From: Pararhizobium capsulatum DSM 1112
GTDB taxonomy: Bacteria > Pseudomonadota > Alphaproteobacteria > Rhizobiales > Rhizobiaceae
Length of the DNA stretch: 64,000 nt
Assembly (NCBI RefSeq): GCF_030814475.1
Contig: NZ_JAUSVF010000001.1
Location: 3,664,001 to 3,728,000 of the forward strand
Direction: 5' to 3'
Position numbers and translations under genes: made by a program. The notes beneath the pieces are model-generated. The model was not told the DNA's origin. It saw only the letters and a program-made list of their open reading frames with translations, and made no database searches. Positions within the stretch are counted from its first letter, which is position 1; every line of letters begins with the position of its first letter. Of this stretch, positions 54,978-63,047 are shown one piece after another.

Positions 54978-56343
54978 CGATGTTGTCTGCTTCTATGCTC
55001 CGGCGGGCAAAGACATTGCGCGTATCCACGACCAGTGGCGCCCAGCCAGCCAGATTGGCATAATCCACAGCATCATGATCGGTCGCGATCAGCACTGCAT
55101 CAAAAGCCCCGACGTTATCGGCATCAATCGGCACCGACCGGCGTCCCTTGAGATCAAGATATTCACGCGTCTTCGGAATTTCCGGCACGAATGGATCGTG
55201 ATACGAAGCGCTGCCGCCACGTTCCTCGATCAGCTCGATCAGCTTCAGGGACGGGCTTTCGCGGATATCCGGCACGTTCTTCTTGTAGGCAAGACCGACC
55301 ACGAGGATCTTCGAGCGGCTGAGCGCTTTGCCCAGCCGGATGTCGAGCGCCTCGGCAAGACGGCTGACGACGTGGCGTGGCATGGATGAGTTGATCTCGC
55401 CGGCAAGCTCGATGAAGCGGGTCGGCAGCTCGTATTCGCGTGACTTCCAGGTGAGATAGAACGGATCGATCGGGATGCAGTGACCGCCGAGCCCCGGGCC
55501 TGGATAGAACGGCATGTAGCCGAAAGGCTTGGTCTTGGCCGCATCGATCACTTCCCAGATATCGATGCCCATCGCCTCGTAGACGACCTTCAACTCGTTG
55601 ACGAGCGCGATATTGACCGCGCGAAAAATGTTCTCCGTCAGCTTCACCGCCTCTGCAGTGGCCGTCGAAGACACCGGCACCACCTTCTCGACAACGGCTC
55701 CATAGAACGCCGTGACGAGTTCGGAGGCCTCACGCCCCTCACCGGCCACGACTTTTGGAATACTCGAGGTCTTGAAATCGCGGTTGCCGGGGTCTTCGCG
55801 CTCCGGCGAAAATCCAAGGAAGAAATCACGTCCCGAGACAAGCCCCGTACGTTCGAGGATCGGGCGCACAACCTCTTTCGTGGTGCCGGGATAGGTTGTG
55901 GATTCAAGAACGATCAGCTGCCCCGGCCGAAGGGTCGCCGCGATCGCTTCACATGTCTTGATGATGAAGGAAAGATCGGGATCGCGGTGCCGTGTCAAAG
56001 GCGTCGGCACGCAGATGATGATGATATCGCAGATCGCGAGCTTGCTGAAATCATTCGTAGCACTGAAACGACCGGCACCCACCTCGGCGACCAGAATCTC
56101 GTCCGGCACCGCCTCGATATAGGAGCGCCCCGCATCGATCGCGACCATTTTCTCCGGATCGACATCGAAGCCCGTCACGGAAAAACCGCTTCTCGCGACC
56201 GTCATCGCAAGCGGTAAACCCACATAGCCGAGACCGATGACACCGATATGCGCCTTGCGACTGGCAATGTCGGACAGCAGGGTTGCAGACAGCTGGCCGG
56301 GCTCGTTCGGGAAGGTATTCAAGGGCGTGCTCACTGGGCTCAT
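54967..56343 (-). CDS. Nucleotide-sugar dehydrogenase (UDP-GlcNAc/UDP-Glc 6-dehydrogenase type)
   Basis: This 458-residue enzyme of the UDP-glucose/GDP-mannose dehydrogenase family has an N-terminal NAD motif (IGVIGLGYVGLPLAMTVARS), STTYPGTT, the catalytic Cys289 in GLGGHCIPIDPFYL, and a C-terminal UDP-binding domain (ILVVGLAYKKNVPDIRES). The WbpA/Cap5L branch, acting on UDP-N-acetylhexosamines, is a good fit by length and by the GGHCIPIDP form. It supplies uronic acids for surface polysaccharides. ATG at 56343 has only a weak ribosome-binding site; an in-frame start at 56448 would add 35 residues. Confidence 0.88.
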   Translation of the reverse strand: MSPVSTPLNTFPNEPGQLSATLLSDIASRKAHIGVIGLGYVGLPLAMTVARSGFSVTGFDVDPEKMVAIDAGRSYIEAVPDEILVAEVGAGRFSATNDFSKLAICDIIIICVPTPLTRHRDPDLSFIIKTCEAIAATLRPGQLIVLESTTYPGTTKEVVRPILERTGLVSGRDFFLGFSPEREDPGNRDFKTSSIPKVVAGEGREASELVTAFYGAVVEKVVPVSSTATAEAVKLTENIFRAVNIALVNELKVVYEAMGIDIWEVIDAAKTKPFGYMPFYPGPGLGGHCIPIDPFYLTWKSREYELPTRFIELAGEINSSMPRHVVSRLAEALDIRLGKALSRSKILVVGLAYKKNVPDIRESPSLKLIELIEERGGSASYHDPFVPEIPKTREYLDLKGRRSVPIDADNVGAFDAVLIATDHDAVDYANLAGWAPLVVDTRNVFARRSIEADNIVKA

Positions 56344-56687
56344 CTTGGCGCGACGTATCGAAATGCGAGACGTCTTGACGGTCGTCAGTTGAGGATAATT
56401 TTCTTGAGTGTCAAGCCGGGCGCGGTCACCCACAAGACATCGGGTCAACGATCAACACCCGGCGCCTGGCTCATTTTCGATGGGAAATTTCAAGCGAGCA
56501 CAACAGTTTGCGCGTACCCGGCGCGAAGCGCGATTTCGTTATGAAAATGTGATCGGCAGAATCTGGCATTCCCGTTTGCCGTACTTATATGCGATGGGGT
56601 GCGTGCACTTGCTCACACCGGATTTTCAGTCGTCGCATACGGGCGTCGGCACATATCCCTGTTTGCGTGAGAAAGACGACTGAAGCG
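56344..56687. other. 344-bp gap ahead of the cyclase gene
   Basis: This is a divergent region between the sugar dehydrogenase and the cyclase gene. It holds a 91-codon open frame (56408-56683) without a ribosome-binding site or recognisable motif, which I do not accept as a gene. A TTGCCG/TATATG pair near 56575-56592 could be a promoter element, but its spacing is shorter than usual. Confidence 0.4.
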
Positions 56688-58034
56688 ATGAACCTCCATC
56701 ACAGCCGCGTTTCCTCCCATCTGCTTGATCGCGTCTCCGGCTGGCTGAAACAGTCCGCGTTGAACGGCGATACCCTTGAAACCATCGTGACCGGCTTCTG
56801 CGAGCGGCTTGCCGCTGCGGGCCTGCCGCTCAGCCGCATCCACCTTAGTTTTTCGATGCTGCATCCACTGTACGATGCCTTGGGTTTCACCTGGCTGAGA
56901 GGCCAGGGCATGACTGTCGAAGGCTTCCGCGCCGGCGAAGACGACGACGATTCCAACCGCTTCCTGAAAAGCCCCTACTACTATCTGCTCAGCAACAATC
57001 TCGAACATCTGCGCCGCCAGATCACGCCGCTGACACCGAACGAATTTCCGATCTTCGAAGAATTGAAGGAGATGGGGACGACCGATTACATCGCCTTCGT
57101 CCAATCCTTCGGAGAAGCATCCGGCCAGGGCATGATCGGTTCCTGGGCGACAGATGCACCCGGCGGCTTCAGCGACGATATCATCGAAGCCTTGCTGCGG
57201 GTGCAAAACAGCCTCGCCGTTGCCGCCAAGATGGCCGTCCTCGGCAAGCTCGCCGACAACATGCTGACCACCTATCTCGGGACCAATGCCGGCAAGCGGG
57301 TACTGTCGGGTCAAATTCGTCGCGGGGATGGCGAGACCATCCGCGCGGCGCTGGTGATGGCCGACATGCGCCAATCGACCATGCTCGCCGAAAAGGAAGG
57401 CCGGCAGGTCTATATTGATACGCTCAACGAATTCTTTGACGCGATCGCGACCCCCTTCAACCGCGAAGGGGGCGAAATCCTGAGCTTTATGGGCGACGGC
57501 TTCCTGGCAGTGTACCCCTGCGGTCGCCATCGCGAGCCGTCACAGGTCGCCGTTCATAGCGCCATGACAGCCGTACGCCAGGCCAGCGCTCGCATGACCC
57601 AGCTCAATGCCGGCCGTTATAAGAAAGGCCTCGGCGAAATCCGCTATGGGATCGGCCTGCATGTCGGCAATGTCATGTTTGGCAATGTCGGCTTGAAGGA
57701 TCGCCTGACGTTCTCAGCCTTCGGATCGGCAGTCAATGAAGTTCAGCGGTTGCAGGGACTGACGAAAAAGTTCAACAGCTCCATCGTCGCAAGTCAGTCC
57801 TTCGCAGGATATTGCGGCGGCGACTGGGAGACGCTGGGTGACGAGAAGCTGCGCGGCGTGCGCCAGAAGGTTACACTTTTGAAGCCCAGCGAAGCACATC
57901 TTCAGCTGGATTTTGCCGAAGCGATGCAGAGCAAGGCTCTTGAGACCCGCTCCGAGGCCGAGCAGGTCATGCTCCTTTACCGTAACAGCAGGAAACCGCA
58001 GACCCGCGATCTGTGGAACAAGCTGCTTCAATAG
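56688..58034 (+). CDS. Adenylate/guanylate cyclase domain protein
   Basis: This 448-residue protein has an N-terminal domain of about 210 residues without membrane spans, followed by a class III cyclase domain. ALVMADMRQSTMLAEKEGR carries the first metal Asp, ILSFMGDGFLAVYP the second, and IRYGIGLHVGNVMFGNVG follows. It would make cAMP (or cGMP) in the cytosol. The N-terminal part (FCERLAAAGLPLSRIHLSFS) matches a pattern seen in several rhizobial cyclases of unknown sensory role. ATG at 56688 is chosen as the first start near a GAAG site. Confidence 0.88.
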   Translation: MNLHHSRVSSHLLDRVSGWLKQSALNGDTLETIVTGFCERLAAAGLPLSRIHLSFSMLHPLYDALGFTWLRGQGMTVEGFRAGEDDDDSNRFLKSPYYYLLSNNLEHLRRQITPLTPNEFPIFEELKEMGTTDYIAFVQSFGEASGQGMIGSWATDAPGGFSDDIIEALLRVQNSLAVAAKMAVLGKLADNMLTTYLGTNAGKRVLSGQIRRGDGETIRAALVMADMRQSTMLAEKEGRQVYIDTLNEFFDAIATPFNREGGEILSFMGDGFLAVYPCGRHREPSQVAVHSAMTAVRQASARMTQLNAGRYKKGLGEIRYGIGLHVGNVMFGNVGLKDRLTFSAFGSAVNEVQRLQGLTKKFNSSIVASQSFAGYCGGDWETLGDEKLRGVRQKVTLLKPSEAHLQLDFAEAMQSKALETRSEAEQVMLLYRNSRKPQTRDLWNKLLQ

Positions 58035-58116
58035 CTGACGATGAACAACAGGCGGAGAGTAAGCCTGAATAATTTCACGGTCTTACCCTCCCCTTGAGGT
58101 GTCCTGCCCAATTTGC

Positions 58117-58150
58117 GCGCACGGTCATGGACAGGCCCATGACCGTGCGC
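58117..58150. promoter_or_regulatory. Perfect 14-bp stem hairpin upstream of the ABC operon
   Basis: GCGCACGGTCATGG (58117-58130) and CCATGACCGTGCGC (58137-58150) pair perfectly around a 6-base loop, 87 bp upstream of the ABC ATPase gene. No T-run follows, so it is not a standard terminator. It may be a regulator-binding dyad or a structure in the leader mRNA. Confidence 0.55.
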
Positions 58151-58237
58151 TAGTCTCGTTCCAGACAAGGCTAAAAAAGCCGGAACCGTCGGGGTTACTT
58201 TGGCGGTTAAGTAAGACGGAACGGAGAAAATTCAGGG

Positions 58238-60145
58238 ATGGATACGGGCGCGGACCTCCTGCGGATCGAGGATCTGAGCATTTCGTTTGCCATGATGGGC
58301 GGACAGATCGATGCTGTGCGCAAGGCGAGCCTGCGAGTGCTCCCGGGCAAAGTCACTGCTCTCGTCGGCGAAAGCGGATCGGGAAAGTCAGTGATCAGCC
58401 AGGCGGTCATGGGTATTCTGCCGAAAACCGCATCGGCAACCGGCCAAATCCTCTTCTGTGACCCGAAGCTTTCGACCGGACCTGTCGATATTCTGCAGAT
58501 GCCGCCTGATGGCCCGCAAATCCGGGCGCTTCGCGGCAACCGGATGGGCAAGATTTTCCAGGAGCCGATGACATCGCTGTCGCCACTGCACACGATTGGC
58601 AACCAGATTCAGGAATCCCTGAAGATCCATACCGATCTGACGGCCAGGGAACGCCGCCAGCGCAGCGAGGACATGCTGGGTATGGTCGGTTTTTCGAAAC
58701 CGTCGCGCGCCTTTGACATGTACCCGTTCGAGCTTTCCGGCGGCATGCGCCAGCGTGCCATGATCGCCATGGCCTTGGTCTGCCAGCCTTCCCTGCTGAT
58801 CGCCGACGAACCCACCACGGCGCTCGACGTGACGATCCAGGCGCAAATCCTCAAGCTCCTGCGCGACCTGCAATCGCAATTGAACATGGCGATGCTGCTG
58901 ATCACCCACGATCTCGGTGTCGTTGCCAACATGGCCGATGAAGTCGTCGTCATCTATCATGGCGAGATCATGGAGGCCGGGCCGGTCGAAACGATCTTCC
59001 GAAAGCCGTGTCACCCGTATTTGAAGGGTCTGATGGCCGCGGTTCCCCATTTCGACATGAAACAGGGTGAACGCCTGAAGGCATTGCGGGAAGTCCCCGT
59101 CGATGCCAGCAGCCTCCTGGGTCGCACGCCCGCAACCCAGGCCAACGCGGCGATCAAGCTTCAGTCGGACGTGCTTCTCTCGGTGCGGGACATCTCCAAA
59201 ACCTTCACGACCCGCAAGTCAAGCTGGTTTGCCAAGGCGGACAATCAACCGCACAAGGCCGTCGATGGCGTCAGCTTCGATATTCGCCGCGGCGAATGCC
59301 TGGGGCTCGTGGGAGAAAGCGGCTGCGGCAAGACCACCGTCAGCAAGATCCTCATGCGCGCCGTGACCCCGGATTCCGGCTCGGTCATGCTGAGCAGCGC
59401 CGAAGGCCCGATCGACGTTCTGGCCGCCCAGGGCGATGCCCTGCAAAAATTGCGCACCAAGATGCAGATGGTGTTCCAGGATCCGGTCTCGTCGCTCTCG
59501 CCGCGCATGACCATCCAGAACATCCTGAGCGAGCCCCTCGAAATCCATGATCGCGGCAGCGGAAAGTCGCGAGCCGAGACCGTCAAGGCCCTTCTCAAGG
59601 CAATTGGCCTCGACCAGCGCCACCTCAACCGCTATCCGCACAGCTTCTCGGGCGGCCAGCGGCAACGCATTGGCATTGCGCGCGCCCTGGCACTTGGCCC
59701 TGAGCTTCTGATCTGCGACGAGCCCGTCTCCGCGCTCGACGTCTCCGTGCAGGCCCAGATTCTCAACCTGCTGAAGGACCTGCAATCCGAGCTGGGTCTG
59801 ACCTATCTCTTCATTTCCCACAATCTTGCCGTTGTCGACTACATGGCCGATCGTATCGCGGTGATGTGCGCGGGCCGGATCGTCGAAATCGCGCCCCGCG
59901 AAATCCTGATGCGGGCGCCGGTGCACCCCTATACCCGCTCGCTGCTTGCAGCCGTTCCCTTCCCCGATCTCGATCGGCCACTCGATTTCCAAACGCTGAA
60001 CACCGGCGGCGCCTCGGATATGCGCAACTGGAACGCGGCTTTCCGCGACGACGAGGCCGAAGCTGCGCTTTCGGCAGCCGATCTGGGCGAAGGGCATTTT
60101 GTCCTTGCCAATAGAAATGCCGATGTCAGGGAGCTCAGACCATGA
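58238..60145 (+). CDS. Fused dual ATP-binding protein of a peptide/nickel-type ABC importer
   Basis: This 635-residue protein contains two full ATPase domains in one chain. The first has GESGSGKS, LSGGMRQR and LLIADEPTTALD (about residues 45-190). The second has GESGCGKT, FSGGQRQR and LLICDEPVSALD (about 360-500). Each is followed by the oligopeptide-type C-terminal motif with HPYLKGLMAAVP or HPYTRSLLAAVP. Fused DppD-DppF/YejF-like proteins of this kind drive oligopeptide, nickel or oligosaccharide importers. A GGAG site precedes the ATG. It overlaps the binding-protein gene by 4 bp. Confidence 0.9.
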   Translation: MDTGADLLRIEDLSISFAMMGGQIDAVRKASLRVLPGKVTALVGESGSGKSVISQAVMGILPKTASATGQILFCDPKLSTGPVDILQMPPDGPQIRALRGNRMGKIFQEPMTSLSPLHTIGNQIQESLKIHTDLTARERRQRSEDMLGMVGFSKPSRAFDMYPFELSGGMRQRAMIAMALVCQPSLLIADEPTTALDVTIQAQILKLLRDLQSQLNMAMLLITHDLGVVANMADEVVVIYHGEIMEAGPVETIFRKPCHPYLKGLMAAVPHFDMKQGERLKALREVPVDASSLLGRTPATQANAAIKLQSDVLLSVRDISKTFTTRKSSWFAKADNQPHKAVDGVSFDIRRGECLGLVGESGCGKTTVSKILMRAVTPDSGSVMLSSAEGPIDVLAAQGDALQKLRTKMQMVFQDPVSSLSPRMTIQNILSEPLEIHDRGSGKSRAETVKALLKAIGLDQRHLNRYPHSFSGGQRQRIGIARALALGPELLICDEPVSALDVSVQAQILNLLKDLQSELGLTYLFISHNLAVVDYMADRIAVMCAGRIVEIAPREILMRAPVHPYTRSLLAAVPFPDLDRPLDFQTLNTGGASDMRNWNAAFRDDEAEAALSAADLGEGHFVLANRNADVRELRP

Positions 60146-62046
60146 TCACCAGACGCACGACGCTCGGCCTGCTCGCCTCCGCCATCATGCCCGGCACACT
60201 GCGTGCCGGCGTCAACGAACCGGAGTTTCTGAGACCGTATCTACGCGCTCAACGTATGCCTGCACTCAACGAGCGGGTGCCCGTCAATCCGCGTATGATC
60301 AATCTTTCCGCCATGGGCCGCAAACCCGGACGCTATGGCGGAACGGTTCGCATGATCATCGGCAGCCAGAAAGATATCCGGCTGATGACGATCTACGGAT
60401 ATTCCCGGCTCGTCGGCTATGACCAGAACCTCAACCTGCAGCCCGACATTCTGGAGAGCTTCGACGTACAGGAAGGGCGAATCTTTACCTTCAAGATTCG
60501 CGAGGGGCACAAGTGGTCGAATGGCGCGAAATTCGACTCCAATGATTTCCGCTATTGCTGGGAAGACGTCATTCTCAACAAAGATCTGCGCAAGGGCGGT
60601 CTTCCGACCTATTTTCTTGCTGACGGCAAGCCGCCGGTCTTCGAAGTCCTGGATCCCCTTACCGTTCGCTACACCTGGGAAACGCCCAATCCGGACTTTC
60701 TGCCCAATCTCGCCGCAGCCTCCCCGGCCACGCTCTTCCTGCCCTTCCACTACATGTGGCAGTTCCATCGCAAGTATCAAGACGATTTCCGTCTTTCCGC
60801 CTTGATGAAGGAACAGCGGGTCAAGAAATGGGCGGACCTGCACATCAAGATGTCGCGCACCTACCGCCCGGAAAATCCTGGCCTGCCGACGCTGGATCCC
60901 TGGCGCAACATGACCGCGCCGCCGGCTGATCAGTTCGTGTTCGAGCGCAACCCCTATTTCCACAGGGTCGATGAAAATGGGCTGCAACTGCCCTATATCG
61001 ACCGTTTCGTGCTGAACGTCAGCTCCTCCAATATCATCGCTGCAAAGACCGGCGCGGGCGAAGCTGACCTGCAGGCAAACGGCGTCGATTTCGTCGATTA
61101 CAGCTTCCTGAAGGAGGCTGAAAAGCGATATCCGGTCAAGGTCAAACTTTGGAAACGCACGCAAGGGGCGCGCGTTACGCTGCTGCCCAATCTCAATTTC
61201 GGCGACCAGATCTGGCGCAAATTCATCATCGACGCCCGCTTCCGCCGCGCTCTTTCGCTTGCCATCAACCGACATGAAATCAACATGGTGGCTTTCTACG
61301 GCTTGGGCCGGGAAGTGGCGGATTCGCCGCTACCGGAAAGCCCGCTCTTTAAGGAAGAATACGCCTCGGCCTGGGCCAATTTCGATCCCGACAAGGCCAA
61401 TGCCCTACTCGATGAAATCGGTCTCGACAAACGCGGCGACGATGGCATGCGCCTCCTTCCGGACGGTCGCACTGCCCAGATCGTCGTCGAGACGGCCGGC
61501 GAAAGCACGCTGGAAACGGACATCCTCGAACTGGTGACCGACCATTGGCGTGCCATCGGCATACCGCTGTTCATCAAGACGTCGCAGCGTGAAGTTCTCT
61601 TCAACCGCGCGCTCGGCGGCGAAATCATGATGGCCACCTGGACCGGCATGGAAAACGGCATTCCGACACCCGAGATGAACCCTGGACAGCTTGCACCGAC
61701 CATGGACGACCAGCTGCAATGGCCAGCCTGGGGTCTGAACTTCCTCTCCGGCGACACAATGGCCAGCAAACCGGATATCGAGGAAGTCCGCCAGCTCTCA
61801 GCCCTGCTCGAAGAATGGCGTCACGCCGCCGATGTCGGCGAAAAAACCCGGATCTGGCACGAAATGCTGAGTATCTACACCCAGCAGGTGTTTTCCATCG
61901 GCGTGGTCAATGGCACGCAGCAGCCGCTTCTGCATTCGGCCCGCCTGCAGAACGTGCCGGAAGAAGGCCTGTACGGTTTCGAACCCACTTCCTATCTCGG
62001 CGTGTACATGCCGGATACCTTCTGGTACAGCGACGAGGTAAGCTGA
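60142..62046 (+). CDS. Family 5 extracellular solute-binding protein
   Basis: This 634-residue periplasmic protein has a twin-arginine-like N-terminus (MITRRTTLGLLASAIMPGTL) and a family 5 binding fold with KIREGHKWSNGAKFDSNDFR, VRYTWETPNPDFLP and FRRALSLAINRHEINMVAFY. Family 5 proteins bind oligopeptides, nickel, opines or some oligosaccharides. It is larger than typical DppA (about 530 residues), as in several rhizobial sugar or opine importers. Its ATG overlaps the ATPase TGA (ATGA), and the permease follows after 2 bp. Confidence 0.88.
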   Translation: MITRRTTLGLLASAIMPGTLRAGVNEPEFLRPYLRAQRMPALNERVPVNPRMINLSAMGRKPGRYGGTVRMIIGSQKDIRLMTIYGYSRLVGYDQNLNLQPDILESFDVQEGRIFTFKIREGHKWSNGAKFDSNDFRYCWEDVILNKDLRKGGLPTYFLADGKPPVFEVLDPLTVRYTWETPNPDFLPNLAAASPATLFLPFHYMWQFHRKYQDDFRLSALMKEQRVKKWADLHIKMSRTYRPENPGLPTLDPWRNMTAPPADQFVFERNPYFHRVDENGLQLPYIDRFVLNVSSSNIIAAKTGAGEADLQANGVDFVDYSFLKEAEKRYPVKVKLWKRTQGARVTLLPNLNFGDQIWRKFIIDARFRRALSLAINRHEINMVAFYGLGREVADSPLPESPLFKEEYASAWANFDPDKANALLDEIGLDKRGDDGMRLLPDGRTAQIVVETAGESTLETDILELVTDHWRAIGIPLFIKTSQREVLFNRALGGEIMMATWTGMENGIPTPEMNPGQLAPTMDDQLQWPAWGLNFLSGDTMASKPDIEEVRQLSALLEEWRHAADVGEKTRIWHEMLSIYTQQVFSIGVVNGTQQPLLHSARLQNVPEEGLYGFEPTSYLGVYMPDTFWYSDEVS

Positions 62047-62048
62047 AT

Positions 62049-63047
62049 ATGCTGCGATACATCCTGTTGCGTATCGCCGCGATGGTCCCCACTCTCCTGA
62101 TCATCTCGGCCCTGGTCTTCACGATCATCGAACTGCCGCCCGGCGACTATTTCGAAAGCTACATTGCCGAACTGCGCGCCCAGGGCGAGAGCGTCGATAC
62201 GGCGGAAATCCAGGAACTGCGTGAGCAATACGGCTTCGACAAGCCGCCGGTGGAGCGTTACTTCTACTGGCTCGGCGGCATGTTGAAGGGTGATTTCGGC
62301 TATTCCTTCGAGTATCAGCTTCCCGTGAGCGAAGTGGTCGGCGACAGGATGTGGCTGACGATCATGGTGTCTTTCGTCACCATTCTGTTCACCTGGCTCA
62401 TTGCCTTTCCGATCGGCATCTATTCCGCAACCCATCAGTACAGCTGGGGCGATTACGGCCTGACCTTCCTCGGCCTGCTCGGCCTTGCCATTCCGAATTT
62501 CATGTTCGCGCTGATCCTGATGTATTTCGCCAACATCTGGTTCGGCACCACTATCGGTCACCTGATGGATCAGAAATTTCTCGGCGAGGCGATGAGCTGG
62601 GACAAGTTCAAGTCGATCCTCGAACATCTGTGGATTCCCGTGATCATCATCGGCACGGCAGGCACAGCCGGCATGATCCGTCGGCTCAGGGCCAACCTGC
62701 TCGATGAACTGCAGAAGCAATATGTCGTGACCGCGCGGGCCAAGGGGCTTCATCCCTTCAAGACGCTGATCAAATATCCTCTACGCATGTCGCTCAACTT
62801 CTTCATCTCGGATATCGGCTCAATCCTGCCGGCAATCATCTCCGGCGCTGAAATCACCGCGATCGTGCTCTCGCTCGAAACCACTGGCCCCATGCTCATC
62901 AAGGCATTGCAGAGCCAGGATATGTATCTCGCCGGGTCATTCCTCATGTTCCTCGCGTTCCTGACCGTCATTGGCGTTCTTATTTCCGATATTGCGCTCG
63001 CCCTTCTCGATCCGCGTATCCGGCTGCAGGGTGGGAGCACCAAGTGA
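62049..63047 (+). CDS. Peptide/nickel-type ABC transporter permease (DppB/YejB-like)
   Basis: This 332-residue permease has MLRYILLRIAAMVPTLLIIS as its first span and the usual long periplasmic segment after it. Further spans follow, with a coupling motif region TARAKGLHPFKTLIKYPLRM. ATG at 62049 starts 2 bp after the binding-protein stop; a longer frame from 61719 overlaps that gene and is rejected. The final bases overlap the GTG of the next permease (GTGA). Confidence 0.9.
   Translation: MLRYILLRIAAMVPTLLIISALVFTIIELPPGDYFESYIAELRAQGESVDTAEIQELREQYGFDKPPVERYFYWLGGMLKGDFGYSFEYQLPVSEVVGDRMWLTIMVSFVTILFTWLIAFPIGIYSATHQYSWGDYGLTFLGLLGLAIPNFMFALILMYFANIWFGTTIGHLMDQKFLGEAMSWDKFKSILEHLWIPVIIIGTAGTAGMIRRLRANLLDELQKQYVVTARAKGLHPFKTLIKYPLRMSLNFFISDIGSILPAIISGAEITAIVLSLETTGPMLIKALQSQDMYLAGSFLMFLAFLTVIGVLISDIALALLDPRIRLQGGSTK

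Noticed and set aside
56408..56683. 91-codon open frame just upstream of the cyclase gene
   Set aside because: No ribosome-binding site and no motif; a plausible but unsupported small gene.
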